A stretch of 45,429 bases of DNA from an uncultured Prevotella sp. (GTDB lineage: Bacteria > Bacteroidota > Bacteroidia > Bacteroidales > Bacteroidaceae). A program made the position numbers and the translations under genes. The stretch is taken from the NCBI GenBank assembly GCA_900544825.1, contig UQWP01000022.1, forward strand, positions 1 to 45,429. The letters are read 5' to 3'. Each line of letters opens with the position of its first letter. Within the stretch, counting starts at the first letter, position 1. The notes under the pieces were generated by a model. The model was not told the DNA's origin. It did not search any database and was given only the letters and a program-made list of their open reading frames with translations. Of the stretch, positions 15,665 to 24,287 are shown one piece after another.

Positions 15665-15781
15665 GGTTCTATATACTTTATTTTTAATTGATAACAATAA
15701 TGTTGATGCAAAGCAAACACACCCAAAAACGACGAAAACCATCATTCAATTATTATAATGTCAAGTGCAGCTAAGCATTTG

Positions 15782-15789
15782 CAAAGATA
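15782..15789 (-). promoter_or_regulatory. -7 box upstream of the AAA_15-like ATPase
   Basis: TATCTTTG on the - strand, 117 nt upstream of the chosen ATG. No clear TTTG at -33. It supports a leader that runs through the alternative upstream start. Confidence 0.45.
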
Positions 15790-15860
15790 TATAAAAAACC
15801 TTTAATCCGTAATTTTTTTACGGATATTTAAGATAATAACCAAGGGGGAGAAGCTATGCT

Positions 15861-16895
15861 TTAGCAATACTCTTCCTTAAACCACAGACGATAGATCGGA
15901 TCAACAAATACGAAATCGGCCTTCTGCTTCTCAATGATATCCTTGTTCTGAAGAATCTTCTTGTTCTTTACTATCGTATTGGGATTACCCAGGTTATACA
16001 CCTGCTTCACAGCTTGTGACGAGAAATGCTGCTCTCCATCAGCTATCGCCTTGAGCAACTCTATCTGGGTAGAACTTAGATTTTCCGTATCGTTCTGAAA
16101 CATCGGGGTATTGATATTCAATACCTGCTTGAGACCGAGAGAGAACACTTCTTCCGTCACCTCAGTAACCGTAAAGCTCCAAATAAAATAGCACAACTGC
16201 TGCAGATACCAGGAATGACACTCCACCACATCGCAAATCCTGCTGGCAAAAGATTCAGAAATTCGCTTGCCGGTCTTCTCAAAAGATGATAAGATAAAAG
16301 GAACCCAATGCTCCTTGGCTATCTTCTGCATGAAGATGACCTGTCCGAAACGATAGAACGGACTATTGGAATTATTGAAGATATTGAGCATCATATTGCG
16401 CTTACTGCCATAAAGGCAATAAGAGGTCAACTGCTGCTGTTGCCATACAGAGCGCATCTTGCCCTCCATATCCTTATATTCCGGGAGATTAGCCAACTGC
16501 TGGAATTCATCTATGCACACAATAATCCTGATTCCCTTTTCCTTCGCCAGCAACTCCGGCAATTGGAGAATTGCCATCTTATCTCTTTCTTGCGGCACAA
16601 ACTTGGAAGAAGCACAGGCTATGACCTGACTGGCAAAAGTGCGATAGAATTCAGCTTCCGAGCCAATACTGAAAGCATCTATATAGCAGATTCTTACCTC
16701 CTTGTCTTCCGCACTCAGTTCCGTCATCGCCTTCTTTACAAGCGACGATTTTCCCCATCGACGTGGAGAAATGAGCATCACGTTGATATGGGAAGCCAGG
16801 AGTTGCTTGAGCAAAGCCCTGTCTTCCGTTCGGTCAATAAAATTCTCTTCGGTAGCCAATGTACCAAACTGAAAAGGAGATTGAAATACAGCCAT
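15861..16895 (-). CDS. AAA-type ATP-binding protein (archaeal-ATPase-like, ATPase_2)
   Basis: A 344-aa P-loop protein of the family common in Prevotella and Bacteroides. It starts with SPFQFGTLATEENFIDR, followed by Walker A ISPRRWGKSS (about residues 43-52) and Walker B IIVCIDEFQQLANLPEY. The C-terminal part (about 230-344) looks like a winged-helix domain (IELLKAIADGEQHF, then VFVDPIYRLWF). Family members are poorly characterised. Its upstream region holds TATATTTG and a palindrome GTTACC-CAAA-GGTAAC that could be an operator. It is the gene that borders the left end of the RiPP island. Confidence 0.85.
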   Translation of the reverse strand: MAVFQSPFQFGTLATEENFIDRTEDRALLKQLLASHINVMLISPRRWGKSSLVKKAMTELSAEDKEVRICYIDAFSIGSEAEFYRTFASQVIACASSKFVPQERDKMAILQLPELLAKEKGIRIIVCIDEFQQLANLPEYKDMEGKMRSVWQQQQLTSYCLYGSKRNMMLNIFNNSNSPFYRFGQVIFMQKIAKEHWVPFILSSFEKTGKRISESFASRICDVVECHSWYLQQLCYFIWSFTVTEVTEEVFSLGLKQVLNINTPMFQNDTENLSSTQIELLKAIADGEQHFSSQAVKQVYNLGNPNTIVKNKKILQNKDIIEKQKADFVFVDPIYRLWFKEEYC

Positions 16896-16946
16896 ATTCT
16901 TCTTATTAAATTCGTTTTATCTGCTTTATAACATTCGTATCACCTG

Positions 16947-16954
16947 CAAATATA
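16947..16954 (-). promoter_or_regulatory. -7 box of the AAA ATPase gene
   Basis: TATATTTG on the - strand, 51 nt before the ATG at 16895. The palindromic element at 16961-16993 occupies the region where the -33 box and an operator would be, which suggests repression or activation at this site. Confidence 0.45.
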
Positions 16955-16960
16955 CAAAAA

Positions 16961-17092
16961 GTTACCCAAAGGTAACTTACCTTAGGGTAACTTTTAGTAA
17001 TTATTAGCCTATACCAGACTTTCTGATAGGCTATTCTTCCTTAAATCTTTATCTTCCCAACAAAATCTTTTTGATGTCGTTGAACTTGTTCA
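16961..17092. repeat. Left boundary repeat of the RiPP island
   Basis: Two blocks are shared with the right boundary. 16961-16993 matches 28667-28699 at 30 of 33 bases and contains GTTACCC...GGGTAAC dyads. 17049-17092 matches 28753-28796 at 42 of 44 bases and corresponds to the last 14 codons plus stop of mutS. About 55 bp between the blocks are diverged and hold the hairpin TAGCCTAT/ATAGGCTA (17005-17033). Confidence 0.85.
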
Positions 17093-19124
17093 TTAGCACC
17101 CCCACTTCTCCACCATACCATAGCTTAAACTTTGCCTGATAGCTATTATATAAAAAATGCTCTTTACAATGTGGTATTGCAAATCTGCTTTCATCTTGTA
17201 GTAAGTTTTGCTCAATTACTCCATACGAAAGGAACAAAAACTTTCTTTTACATTTTTCGGCTTCAACCATATTATGTTCTTGCAGATATATATGATATAA
17301 AACTAACCACGGCATAAAAAGATTAGGCATGGAATGGGTGATTCGCATACAATATTCCTTTGCTGTTTTGTTATCATGAAGATAAAAAGAAAGAACTCCA
17401 AGGCGAGCATAATCCTGTTCACAGAATATCGGAATATCCAACACAAGATTTTTAGATGAGAAAAAGCAACGATGCCTGTTTCTTAACTTTTCAATATTAT
17501 CCAATGTGATTAATTTGGGATATATTCTCAAAGCAATCTTTAGATGTTTAAATGCATCCGTGTGAACCCCCAACTTTTCTAGATATGCATAATACTTGTA
17601 TTGAAACAATGCATTATTGGGATATGCTTCTACTAATTTACGAATATAGGATAGTGCTTTTTGCCGAGAACCGTTAGCACAATATAATTCAAATAGCATA
17701 AAATCGATTTGAACATCTTGTGGTTGCAGTTTTTTGGCAAGCAACAGATTGCTTTCAGCTTCCCTCCATTGTCTATCATCCTTCTTTTTGTTATAGGAAT
17801 TGATAGAGCAGATACTTTTATTGATGAGCAGGGCTGTTGAGGTTTTCGAAATAGGCATCCAAAACTTCATATAAGCGAAGCACAACATTGCACAGCAACA
17901 TACAACAGGTAGAACGAGCCGGTCATAACTGTTCGTTTTATACGTTTTTGTGTTATCTCTTGGCATATATATTGCCAACAACACGTAAAGCAACATTAAT
18001 GATATTGAGTTATCAAATAGAGTACATTGAAACATTTCCTTTAATAATATCGTTGCCAAAACAAAACCAACAAATTTCCTGCATTGTCTATTCTTGCGGG
18101 GAAAAAGAAAGGAAACAATACCACCACTCAAAATCAGGAAAGGCAATGTACCAACAACTCCTCTTTCTACCAAGAGTTTCATAAACCAGCTTGGAGCGAA
18201 TGGAGTAAATGGCACGTTTGTATTCTGATTTAATCTAGCATCTGTTGCCAATGTATAATTTCCATTACCAACCCCCAAAACTGGGTGCTCTTCGCAGGTA
18301 TGAACTGCAGCAACTGTTGCATGAATACGACTTTGAGAACTCTTCTGCTGTGAAACAGTTGAATGCATACTAACCGTCGTTTTCACCTCTTTATTGAAAA
18401 AAGCCACTACGGCACAAAGAGAGAATGCAAATATAAGAAGAAGTCTAATATGACGCGATTTCTCTTCCGCCCCCAATAGATCCACAAAAAGAACAAAGAC
18501 CAGTGCTGCCAATGATATATATATACTTCTAGAGAAGGAGACAAGCAACAATGTAACTATGCCCCATACAAGAACATTTCCAACTTTAGACTTGCGTTGG
18601 CATCCGATAATACCCAAAAGGCATAAAAGAATGGTATTCCAGCTATTTGCATCAAACCCGAGAGGCTTATATAAAAATCTAACAGGATATAAATCGGCAA
18701 AGCCTGCTTTATGAGCATTCTTACAGAAAAAGAAAAACGTAAAAAATGACAGAATAACAGCTACGCAACTTAACCCAAAGAATCCTTTCTGAAGATTTCT
18801 CTCTTTGGTATTTGCAAAAGAATATCTTATCAGGTGATAGGCAAGGAAACAGTTTGTTGATAACTGTAGAAAACATATTGAGGGATATTTATTTATGGAT
18901 ACACAACAGCTGATAATGTCATATCCCCAAATTATCAAAATACTCCAGTCTATCAACGTCCATCTATATGTACCGAATGGCTTCACTGCAAATGTAAGCA
19001 TCAGGAGAAATATGGTTTTCAAACAGAGAGGATCGTTTACCCGAAGAAGCATCATTCCCATTACAAACATAAGAGTAATGGGAATGATGTAGTTATCTAT
19101 TTTTTGTTTTATCATTTCTTGCAT
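17049..19124 (-). CDS. O-antigen-ligase-like membrane protein with C-terminal TPRs (module B)
   Basis: A 691-aa protein with about 12 to 13 hydrophobic segments in residues 10-425, then a soluble helical part of TPR type (about 440-650, e.g. LLLAKKLQPQDVQIDFMLFELY). Between segments lies the Wzy_C-like motif (HPVLGVGNGNYTLA, then VERGVVGTLPFLIL) seen in O-antigen ligases and related oligosaccharyl transferases. It overlaps the M50 gene by 13 nt, so it belongs to the RiPP operon; a role in attaching or transporting something linked to the peptide is possible but unproven. The C-terminal NKFNDIKKILLGR is copied from the MutS terminus through the boundary repeat. Confidence 0.8.
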   Translation of the reverse strand: MQEMIKQKIDNYIIPITLMFVMGMMLLRVNDPLCLKTIFLLMLTFAVKPFGTYRWTLIDWSILIIWGYDIISCCVSINKYPSICFLQLSTNCFLAYHLIRYSFANTKERNLQKGFFGLSCVAVILSFFTFFFFCKNAHKAGFADLYPVRFLYKPLGFDANSWNTILLCLLGIIGCQRKSKVGNVLVWGIVTLLLVSFSRSIYISLAALVFVLFVDLLGAEEKSRHIRLLLIFAFSLCAVVAFFNKEVKTTVSMHSTVSQQKSSQSRIHATVAAVHTCEEHPVLGVGNGNYTLATDARLNQNTNVPFTPFAPSWFMKLLVERGVVGTLPFLILSGGIVSFLFPRKNRQCRKFVGFVLATILLKEMFQCTLFDNSISLMLLYVLLAIYMPRDNTKTYKTNSYDRLVLPVVCCCAMLCFAYMKFWMPISKTSTALLINKSICSINSYNKKKDDRQWREAESNLLLAKKLQPQDVQIDFMLFELYCANGSRQKALSYIRKLVEAYPNNALFQYKYYAYLEKLGVHTDAFKHLKIALRIYPKLITLDNIEKLRNRHRCFFSSKNLVLDIPIFCEQDYARLGVLSFYLHDNKTAKEYCMRITHSMPNLFMPWLVLYHIYLQEHNMVEAEKCKRKFLFLSYGVIEQNLLQDESRFAIPHCKEHFLYNSYQAKFKLWYGGEVGVLMNKFNDIKKILLGR

Positions 19125-20299
19125 TTTGAGAAAAGAGGACTAACAATTCTATAAATCATAACAAGTATAAGTATAAGGAACAATAGCTGCATACAAATGT
19201 TCCGCAAGAGAGAGAATGGTGGTGCCATGTTATTGGATAACAATATGACGATTTTTTCTATTTCAGACGGAAACGACATTACGAAGTGATATACAAAGGA
19301 AGGTATAATATACACAAAATAGTAGCCCATGAATAGGTTTACTAAGATGGAATACACCATAAATGTATATTTTGCGCATGGTTTCAATTCTAGCAGATAA
19401 GGTTTTCTACCCATAGTCCCTCGCAGGCGATGATATATATAGCCATATAGCTCTTGCGCTCTTCTTCTTAGATTCGGAACGCCCAAGATATCAGAGGCTA
19501 TCCAATATCCATCAAACTTAAAGAATGGATTTAATACCATTAAAAAGCCAAAGTTCATACTTAGAATGAGATATCTTATAAGGTCCGACGGGGTTATCAT
19601 ATAAATGACGATGAGTCCGATCAGACAATAGCTTTGGAAATAAACCCCAGCCAGGTTGACGACATTTCTTTGTTGACGATTCAATTTCCATATTTCAGTT
19701 ACATCGGTATAAAAAACAGGAAAGTTCAGATATAATCCGAAACCAATGCCTTTATGCTGGATCCCAAAATGTCTGCAAGCTGTAGCATGCCCCAGCTCAT
19801 GAAACAAAGAAGAACCTAGCATAAACATGACGATGCCTATAATACTATATGCATCTATGTGCTTGTTGAAATCCAACAAATTGGATGTCTGGCTAAGATA
19901 CGACACATCAGCAATAACTGCAAAGATCAAGATGCCACACACCTGCCATTTATTAAACAATCCCACCAAATATGGAGTAATTTTATCTACGATCGATGCT
20001 GAAAACAATTCCTTCTCATAAAGGAATTGCTTTCTCTTTTGGGGAACATCTGTATTGACCAAGGGATATAAATATTTCTCTATAAACCCTTTCACTTGTT
20101 CCTTTGTATATTTACCTTGTCGCTTCTCAATATACTTTGAGATGGCAACATCCTCGTCTGCATTCTCTTGCAGATAGTTGATGAGTTCAACGACATAGCT
20201 GTTTGCTTCGAAGAACTTGCCGTTGTACCCTAACAAATATCTGCCAGAAGCTGCAGATGAGGCTAATTTTTGTATCTCAATGCTGCAATATTCATTCAT
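19112..20299 (-). CDS. Membrane M50 metalloprotease with PqqD/RRE-like N-terminus (module B)
   Basis: A 395-aa inner-membrane protein. Residues about 1-85 resemble a PqqD-type winged helix (RYLLGYNGKFFEANSYVVEL, then KYTKEQVKGFIEKYL), a fold used as RiPP recognition element. The rest has about six membrane spans with the zinc motif HELGH at 167-171 and NPFFKFDGYW at 257-266, the second metal-ligand region of the site-2 protease family. It lies 3 nt after the barrel gene. Likely role: cleavage of the leader from the modified precursor at the membrane, and perhaps release. The RRE assignment is by pattern only. Confidence 0.85.
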   Translation of the reverse strand: MNEYCSIEIQKLASSAASGRYLLGYNGKFFEANSYVVELINYLQENADEDVAISKYIEKRQGKYTKEQVKGFIEKYLYPLVNTDVPQKRKQFLYEKELFSASIVDKITPYLVGLFNKWQVCGILIFAVIADVSYLSQTSNLLDFNKHIDAYSIIGIVMFMLGSSLFHELGHATACRHFGIQHKGIGFGLYLNFPVFYTDVTEIWKLNRQQRNVVNLAGVYFQSYCLIGLIVIYMITPSDLIRYLILSMNFGFLMVLNPFFKFDGYWIASDILGVPNLRRRAQELYGYIYHRLRGTMGRKPYLLELKPCAKYTFMVYSILVNLFMGYYFVYIIPSFVYHFVMSFPSEIEKIVILLSNNMAPPFSLLRNICMQLLFLILILVMIYRIVSPLFSKCKK

Positions 20300-20302
20300 A
20301 TT

Positions 20303-22588
20303 TTACTTTGCTTTCAAAATTGCACTATTCACATTCATATCAATATTTTTCCAATCCTTCTGAGTCTTCTTGCCGAAGTTGAAGGTGTAGGCCGCTTTTA
20401 GATAGACCGTTTGCTGATACTGTTTGCTAGAGGAACATACATTATAGCTATAGAGCGGAGCATCCAACGAACTATAGAAGTGAACTCGTTTCGTAAATGG
20501 AGCTGAAGTTCCTACTTCTAAATTCCAAACATTATGGCTCCAAGAAACAGATGCATTATAGTACGCAGGATTCTCTTCTTTTATCATATTGCCCAAGAGA
20601 ATCTTTGATTTTGTACCACCATTAAGACGGAAAGCAAAATCTTTCCAATAGTAATTCGCAACGATTCTGAAATTGCATTGGTCCAACACTTTGTCACATA
20701 CACCATAAAAATCAACATGGTTATATTGAGCATCAAAGGACATATTGAAATTTTTAAAAGCACGCCATGTTAAAGAAAGTAATCCTACTAAACTTTGGGT
20801 ATTTTCACGATCATCAAAACTTTGAATCATTTTTCCCTCTTGCTGATAAAAAACAGAAACTATGGGACGATGCTGATATGTATATGAACCCATAACAAAC
20901 GCATTAAATTTACCAAACTGAATATTATAATTCAGCGTACCTATAAAGAAATTAGATGGTCGCAAATCTTTATTTCCTCTTTTGATAATCAATTCATCAA
21001 CAGTTTGTTCTGCCATATTTGTGGCACTGATGTTTGGGTTTGCATTTGCATAAGTCAAATCCAATGACAATTGTTGGTTGGGTGCTGGTTGCACAAATAT
21101 AGTAGAAAAGAAACGTGGAGTATATTGTTTAACTATTTCTGTTCCATGCAGACGGTATTGCAAAACTGTGAAAGCAGGAGTCACTGATATATTCCACTTG
21201 CCTATGCGTTGAACATAGTTTATATATGAAGAATTCTGCAACGTCCATTGATGCTGCCACGATGTATAAGTTCCTGTATATGAGATAGAATTATTTGAAT
21301 AATAGCTACTAAGAGAAAAAGACAGCGAATTCTTATGAGGCAGTTTTATGCCATACTTGATATTACTTTGTAAGGTATATGCATCTTCCTTGGAGTCTGT
21401 ATTAGTAGTAAAGCCATCCAATTGGTACTCATACAAATATTTGTTTTTGCTGTATGAGCCCATAAGGGTGACTTCCAGATATTGCTTATCTGTAATATCA
21501 AAATTTCCATATAAATTAACTTTCGGCATTAAGTTAGACTGTTTGTTCCGAGAAAAAGACTCAGAAGGAGCTGCCCCATAACTTGTCGTCAACGCCCCTG
21601 TTGTAGTTGAACCAGGATTTTCATTGCGAACAAGTGTTATTTTCTCCGACAACATATATTTCTGCTTTCTCGTGACAATATTCATTTGTGCATACTCTTG
21701 GTTGGACTTATTAGTACCACCCGTCTGTTTATAGTTACGCATCATATCACCTTCCTTAAAATGGAATGTTTCATTTTTCTCATACTGGTCTCCACTATAT
21801 TCCTTCCCGTTATATCCACCGAAGAATGTTATGGTAGTATTGCCACTAGCCACCTTGGCGGCTACATTGTAGTCCCCATCAAAATATGTAAATTGTTGAG
21901 TACCATCAAGTGCCACATAACCACCTGTTGTATATTGGCGAGTTATGAAGTTGATGGCTGCTATATCTTCTGCATATTTACCAGTTGGCACATCATAATA
22001 TTCAATTTTCTCTACGTCCTTCGGTTTGAGGTTCTTTATCTCCCTATAGTCAACTTTTCTACCATCAATATACAAAGATACATTTCCTCCAAAAGTCTCA
22101 ACAGTTCCTTTAAATCTATCGACTCTTACGTTAGGAATCATCAAGTCCGCAAGCAAATCATAACCGCCGAAAGTATGCTTCACTATTTGTTGGTCAGGGA
22201 TAATGATTACTTTATCTTCCTTGCGGACAAGCTTATTACCCTTGATTATAACTTCGTTTAATGCCACAGAGTTGTTCTCCAACGTAATGTTTGGTATTGT
22301 TATTTCCTCACTATGAACATTGATATTTTGACTGTATGGAGTATAGCCCATACAACTTACAAGCAATATATAATTTCTTTCGGCGGAGATTTCCATATTA
22401 AATTGTCCAACACTATCAGTAGCAACTCCTTTTACAAAAGTTGAATCCAGATTCAGAACTTTTACAGCAGCATAAGAAACTCCCGCTTGTTGGCTATCAA
22501 CAATCGTTCCCTTTATTGTCGTTTGGCTATAGGCTGTAGTAAATGAAATAAGAGCCAACAAACTTGCCATTACTATTTTTCTTTCCAT
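20303..22588 (-). CDS. TonB-receptor-like outer-membrane beta-barrel protein (module B)
   Basis: A 761-aa exported protein. Start ATG at 22588 gives the signal peptide MERKIVMASLLALISFTTAYSQ; an earlier start at 22675 would run through the hairpin after the precursor gene and is rejected. Then follow a carboxypeptidase-regulatory-like domain (about 22-105, with SCMGYTPYSQ), a plug-like region (about 110-210, with LADLMIPNVRV and IDGRKVDYREIK) and a large barrel. The gene follows the peptide gene and its stem-loop and is followed by the M50 gene at 3 nt. It may be the outer-membrane gate or receptor for the mature peptide; inference from context. Confidence 0.85.
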   Translation of the reverse strand: MERKIVMASLLALISFTTAYSQTTIKGTIVDSQQAGVSYAAVKVLNLDSTFVKGVATDSVGQFNMEISAERNYILLVSCMGYTPYSQNINVHSEEITIPNITLENNSVALNEVIIKGNKLVRKEDKVIIIPDQQIVKHTFGGYDLLADLMIPNVRVDRFKGTVETFGGNVSLYIDGRKVDYREIKNLKPKDVEKIEYYDVPTGKYAEDIAAINFITRQYTTGGYVALDGTQQFTYFDGDYNVAAKVASGNTTITFFGGYNGKEYSGDQYEKNETFHFKEGDMMRNYKQTGGTNKSNQEYAQMNIVTRKQKYMLSEKITLVRNENPGSTTTGALTTSYGAAPSESFSRNKQSNLMPKVNLYGNFDITDKQYLEVTLMGSYSKNKYLYEYQLDGFTTNTDSKEDAYTLQSNIKYGIKLPHKNSLSFSLSSYYSNNSISYTGTYTSWQHQWTLQNSSYINYVQRIGKWNISVTPAFTVLQYRLHGTEIVKQYTPRFFSTIFVQPAPNQQLSLDLTYANANPNISATNMAEQTVDELIIKRGNKDLRPSNFFIGTLNYNIQFGKFNAFVMGSYTYQHRPIVSVFYQQEGKMIQSFDDRENTQSLVGLLSLTWRAFKNFNMSFDAQYNHVDFYGVCDKVLDQCNFRIVANYYWKDFAFRLNGGTKSKILLGNMIKEENPAYYNASVSWSHNVWNLEVGTSAPFTKRVHFYSSLDAPLYSYNVCSSSKQYQQTVYLKAAYTFNFGKKTQKDWKNIDMNVNSAILKAK

Positions 22589-22651
22589 ATTAATTGTAAA
22601 CATTTGCTTATGATAAACATATTCGAGTTTACGCTTTGTAAAAAACGCTAA

Positions 22652-22684
22652 AATTGTTATGTGGTATTTTACCACATAACAATT
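22652..22684 (-). terminator. Perfect stem-loop after the RiPP precursor gene (attenuator)
   Basis: A perfect 14-bp inverted repeat (AATTGTTATGTGGT / ACCACATAACAATT) with a 5-nt loop starts 8 nt after the precursor stop. On the - strand it is followed by TTAGCGTTTTTT. It probably ends or protects most precursor transcripts and lowers expression of the barrel-M50-ligase genes. The module A peptide gene has a stem-loop in the same place. Confidence 0.75.
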
Positions 22685-22692
22685 CTAATAGG

Positions 22693-22908
22693 TTAAGAAA
22701 CAAAACCTGCTTGATAACAGTGACATTCCGCATAGGTTGCTTGGTAGCAAGTACACAAAGGACTAACGGAAGAATCACCAACCAAATCAACTAATCCATT
22801 TGGCATCAAAGGATCAGTCTCCAATCTGTTCTCCAATTCTTGGAGAAACATCTCACTAAACAAATTATCATTTAGTGAAATGATTTCTTGTTGTTTTTTT
22901 AACTTCAT
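22693..22908 (-). CDS. RiPP precursor peptide, Cys-rich with duplicated CxCYQA
   Basis: A 71-aa peptide without a Sec signal. Residues about 1-45 look like a leader: charged, with a probable helix NLFSEMFLQELENRLETDPL. The C-terminal part (about 46-71) is the likely core: SSVSPLCTCYQATY then AECHCYQAGFVS. Cys residues sit at 52, 54, 62 and 64, and the unit C-x-C-Y-Q-A is repeated with a 10-residue spacing. It is encoded 12 nt after a radical SAM/SPASM gene and upstream of a protease with an RRE-like domain. Probable modifications are Cys thioether (sactipeptide/ranthipeptide) or aromatic cyclophane links, since Y-Q-A, Y-A-E and F-V-S fit aromatic-X-X. Which one cannot be told from sequence. 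Confidence 0.85.
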   Translation of the reverse strand: MKLKKQQEIISLNDNLFSEMFLQELENRLETDPLMPNGLVDLVGDSSVSPLCTCYQATYAECHCYQAGFVS

Positions 22909-22920
22909 GTTGCTTTAGAA

Positions 22921-24285
22921 TTAATTAATATATTGCTTGTAAGCGTTGTTTATAGATTGAGGAATTTGGGTATGAAACATTTTGCATTTTGTTACTTCAA
23001 AACCATGCTCTTCTGTATATTTAGTCCTAGCTAAACATTGACCACCACAAATTAAAGCATATTTACATAATTTACAAGATTGCATATTACTAATGTTTCG
23101 AGTTTGCCAATACTCCTTTTCCTTTAGCCATTCTATGCTTTCACTATAATGCCCGATAGAGTGTTGTTTTCTTCCGACAAACTCCAAGCAAGTGTAAATA
23201 TCTCCGCAAGGATCGAACAGATATGTACCATATTGTGATGGGCAAATCGTTGACCTCAGCTGATAGCATATCTTCTTTTTGAGACAATCATAGAACATTT
23301 CTCCAATGCCAAAGTCCTGACCTCTAAGAAGATTTATAGATTTACTTTTCAATAATTGTAGAAAATCTTTGTTATTCAAGAATTTCACGTCATTACAATC
23401 TTGATTTGAATCTGTATTCAATATCAGAGCTGGAGTTAGATGGAAAAAAGGATTCTGCGTAAATCCATTTTCTGAGAATAATTTCTTTAGCCCATCAAGG
23501 TCTTGAAAATTATTTTCATCTAGATTTACACGCACAATTACTTTTATGGATTTGCTAAGCAAAAGTCCAATGTTGCTGAGCACCTTGTCAAAACTATCGC
23601 CTTCCACAATGTGCCTTTTTCGTTTATTATGATAAGTTTTATCCCCATCTAATGTTATTTGAAAAGAAGTAAAGTACTCTTCTGACAAAACATCCGCATA
23701 AAAGTCCAAGTCATATCCATTTGATATGACTTTAAACTTATAATTATTATCTATTCCCTTTTTGATAATATAAGAAACTACCTCTTTGTTGTTTCTCAAG
23801 AAGGGTTCTCCTCCATATAATAGAATTTCGTTATTATGCAATTTTCTTTTAGGCTCAATTCTGCTCATAGCCAAGAAAGCCTTATCTACCATTTCCTTGG
23901 TAAATGTCTTACCTGTCCATGCTTTACCATTTTGAGAAATAGAATTTTCAAAACAATAAGGACATCTAAAGTTACAATTATATGTTATGATAAAGCCCCA
24001 AGACTTATGCATTTTAGCTTGTGCTTGATGCAACACATTAGCTATTTTCCAGACATATTGTCGCTCTTCCTCCAGGGTACGACTGGTAAGGTATCCTCTT
24101 TTCGTGAGGGTACCTATCGTTTCTGCTGATAGATTGTTGTCCGAAGAAAAATGCTCGATTTGTCTCCAGCATTCTCCTTCAACTATATCTATTGCTCCCG
24201 TATAGCCATGCACCAAGAAGTACTTGTCTTCCTCTGCCTCCAGTTTTACAGGAATCGTGTATGAAGATAATCTTAAATCCTTCAT
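22921..24285 (-). CDS. Radical SAM/SPASM peptide maturase (module B)
   Basis: A 454-aa cytoplasmic enzyme. Residues about 8-75 resemble an N-terminal RiPP recognition domain. The radical SAM motif is CNFRCPYC (Cys 104, 108, 111), followed by the glycine-rich ILLYGGEPFL. The C-terminal SPASM region has Cys in ICPSQYG, DPCGDIYTC and SCKLCKYALICGGQC, ligands for auxiliary iron-sulfur clusters. The ATG at 24285 is preferred; the upstream TTG at 24297 would overlap the previous gene. The stop of the transglutaminase-like gene is 2 nt upstream and the precursor starts 12 nt after its end. It should install cross-links on the precursor core. Confidence 0.93.
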   Translation of the reverse strand: MKDLRLSSYTIPVKLEAEEDKYFLVHGYTGAIDIVEGECWRQIEHFSSDNNLSAETIGTLTKRGYLTSRTLEEERQYVWKIANVLHQAQAKMHKSWGFIITYNCNFRCPYCFENSISQNGKAWTGKTFTKEMVDKAFLAMSRIEPKRKLHNNEILLYGGEPFLRNNKEVVSYIIKKGIDNNYKFKVISNGYDLDFYADVLSEEYFTSFQITLDGDKTYHNKRKRHIVEGDSFDKVLSNIGLLLSKSIKVIVRVNLDENNFQDLDGLKKLFSENGFTQNPFFHLTPALILNTDSNQDCNDVKFLNNKDFLQLLKSKSINLLRGQDFGIGEMFYDCLKKKICYQLRSTICPSQYGTYLFDPCGDIYTCLEFVGRKQHSIGHYSESIEWLKEKEYWQTRNISNMQSCKLCKYALICGGQCLARTKYTEEHGFEVTKCKMFHTQIPQSINNAYKQYIN

Positions 24286-24287
24286 GA

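Noticed and set aside
15665..15745. Longer N-terminus for the AAA_15-like ATPase
   Set aside because: The extra 27 residues do not resemble the family start, whereas MLVKFAVTNYRGF at 15664 does.
22589..22675. Upstream in-frame extension of the module B barrel gene
   Set aside because: It would translate through the perfect stem-loop after the precursor gene and hide the signal peptide; the ATG at 22588 gives a canonical signal.
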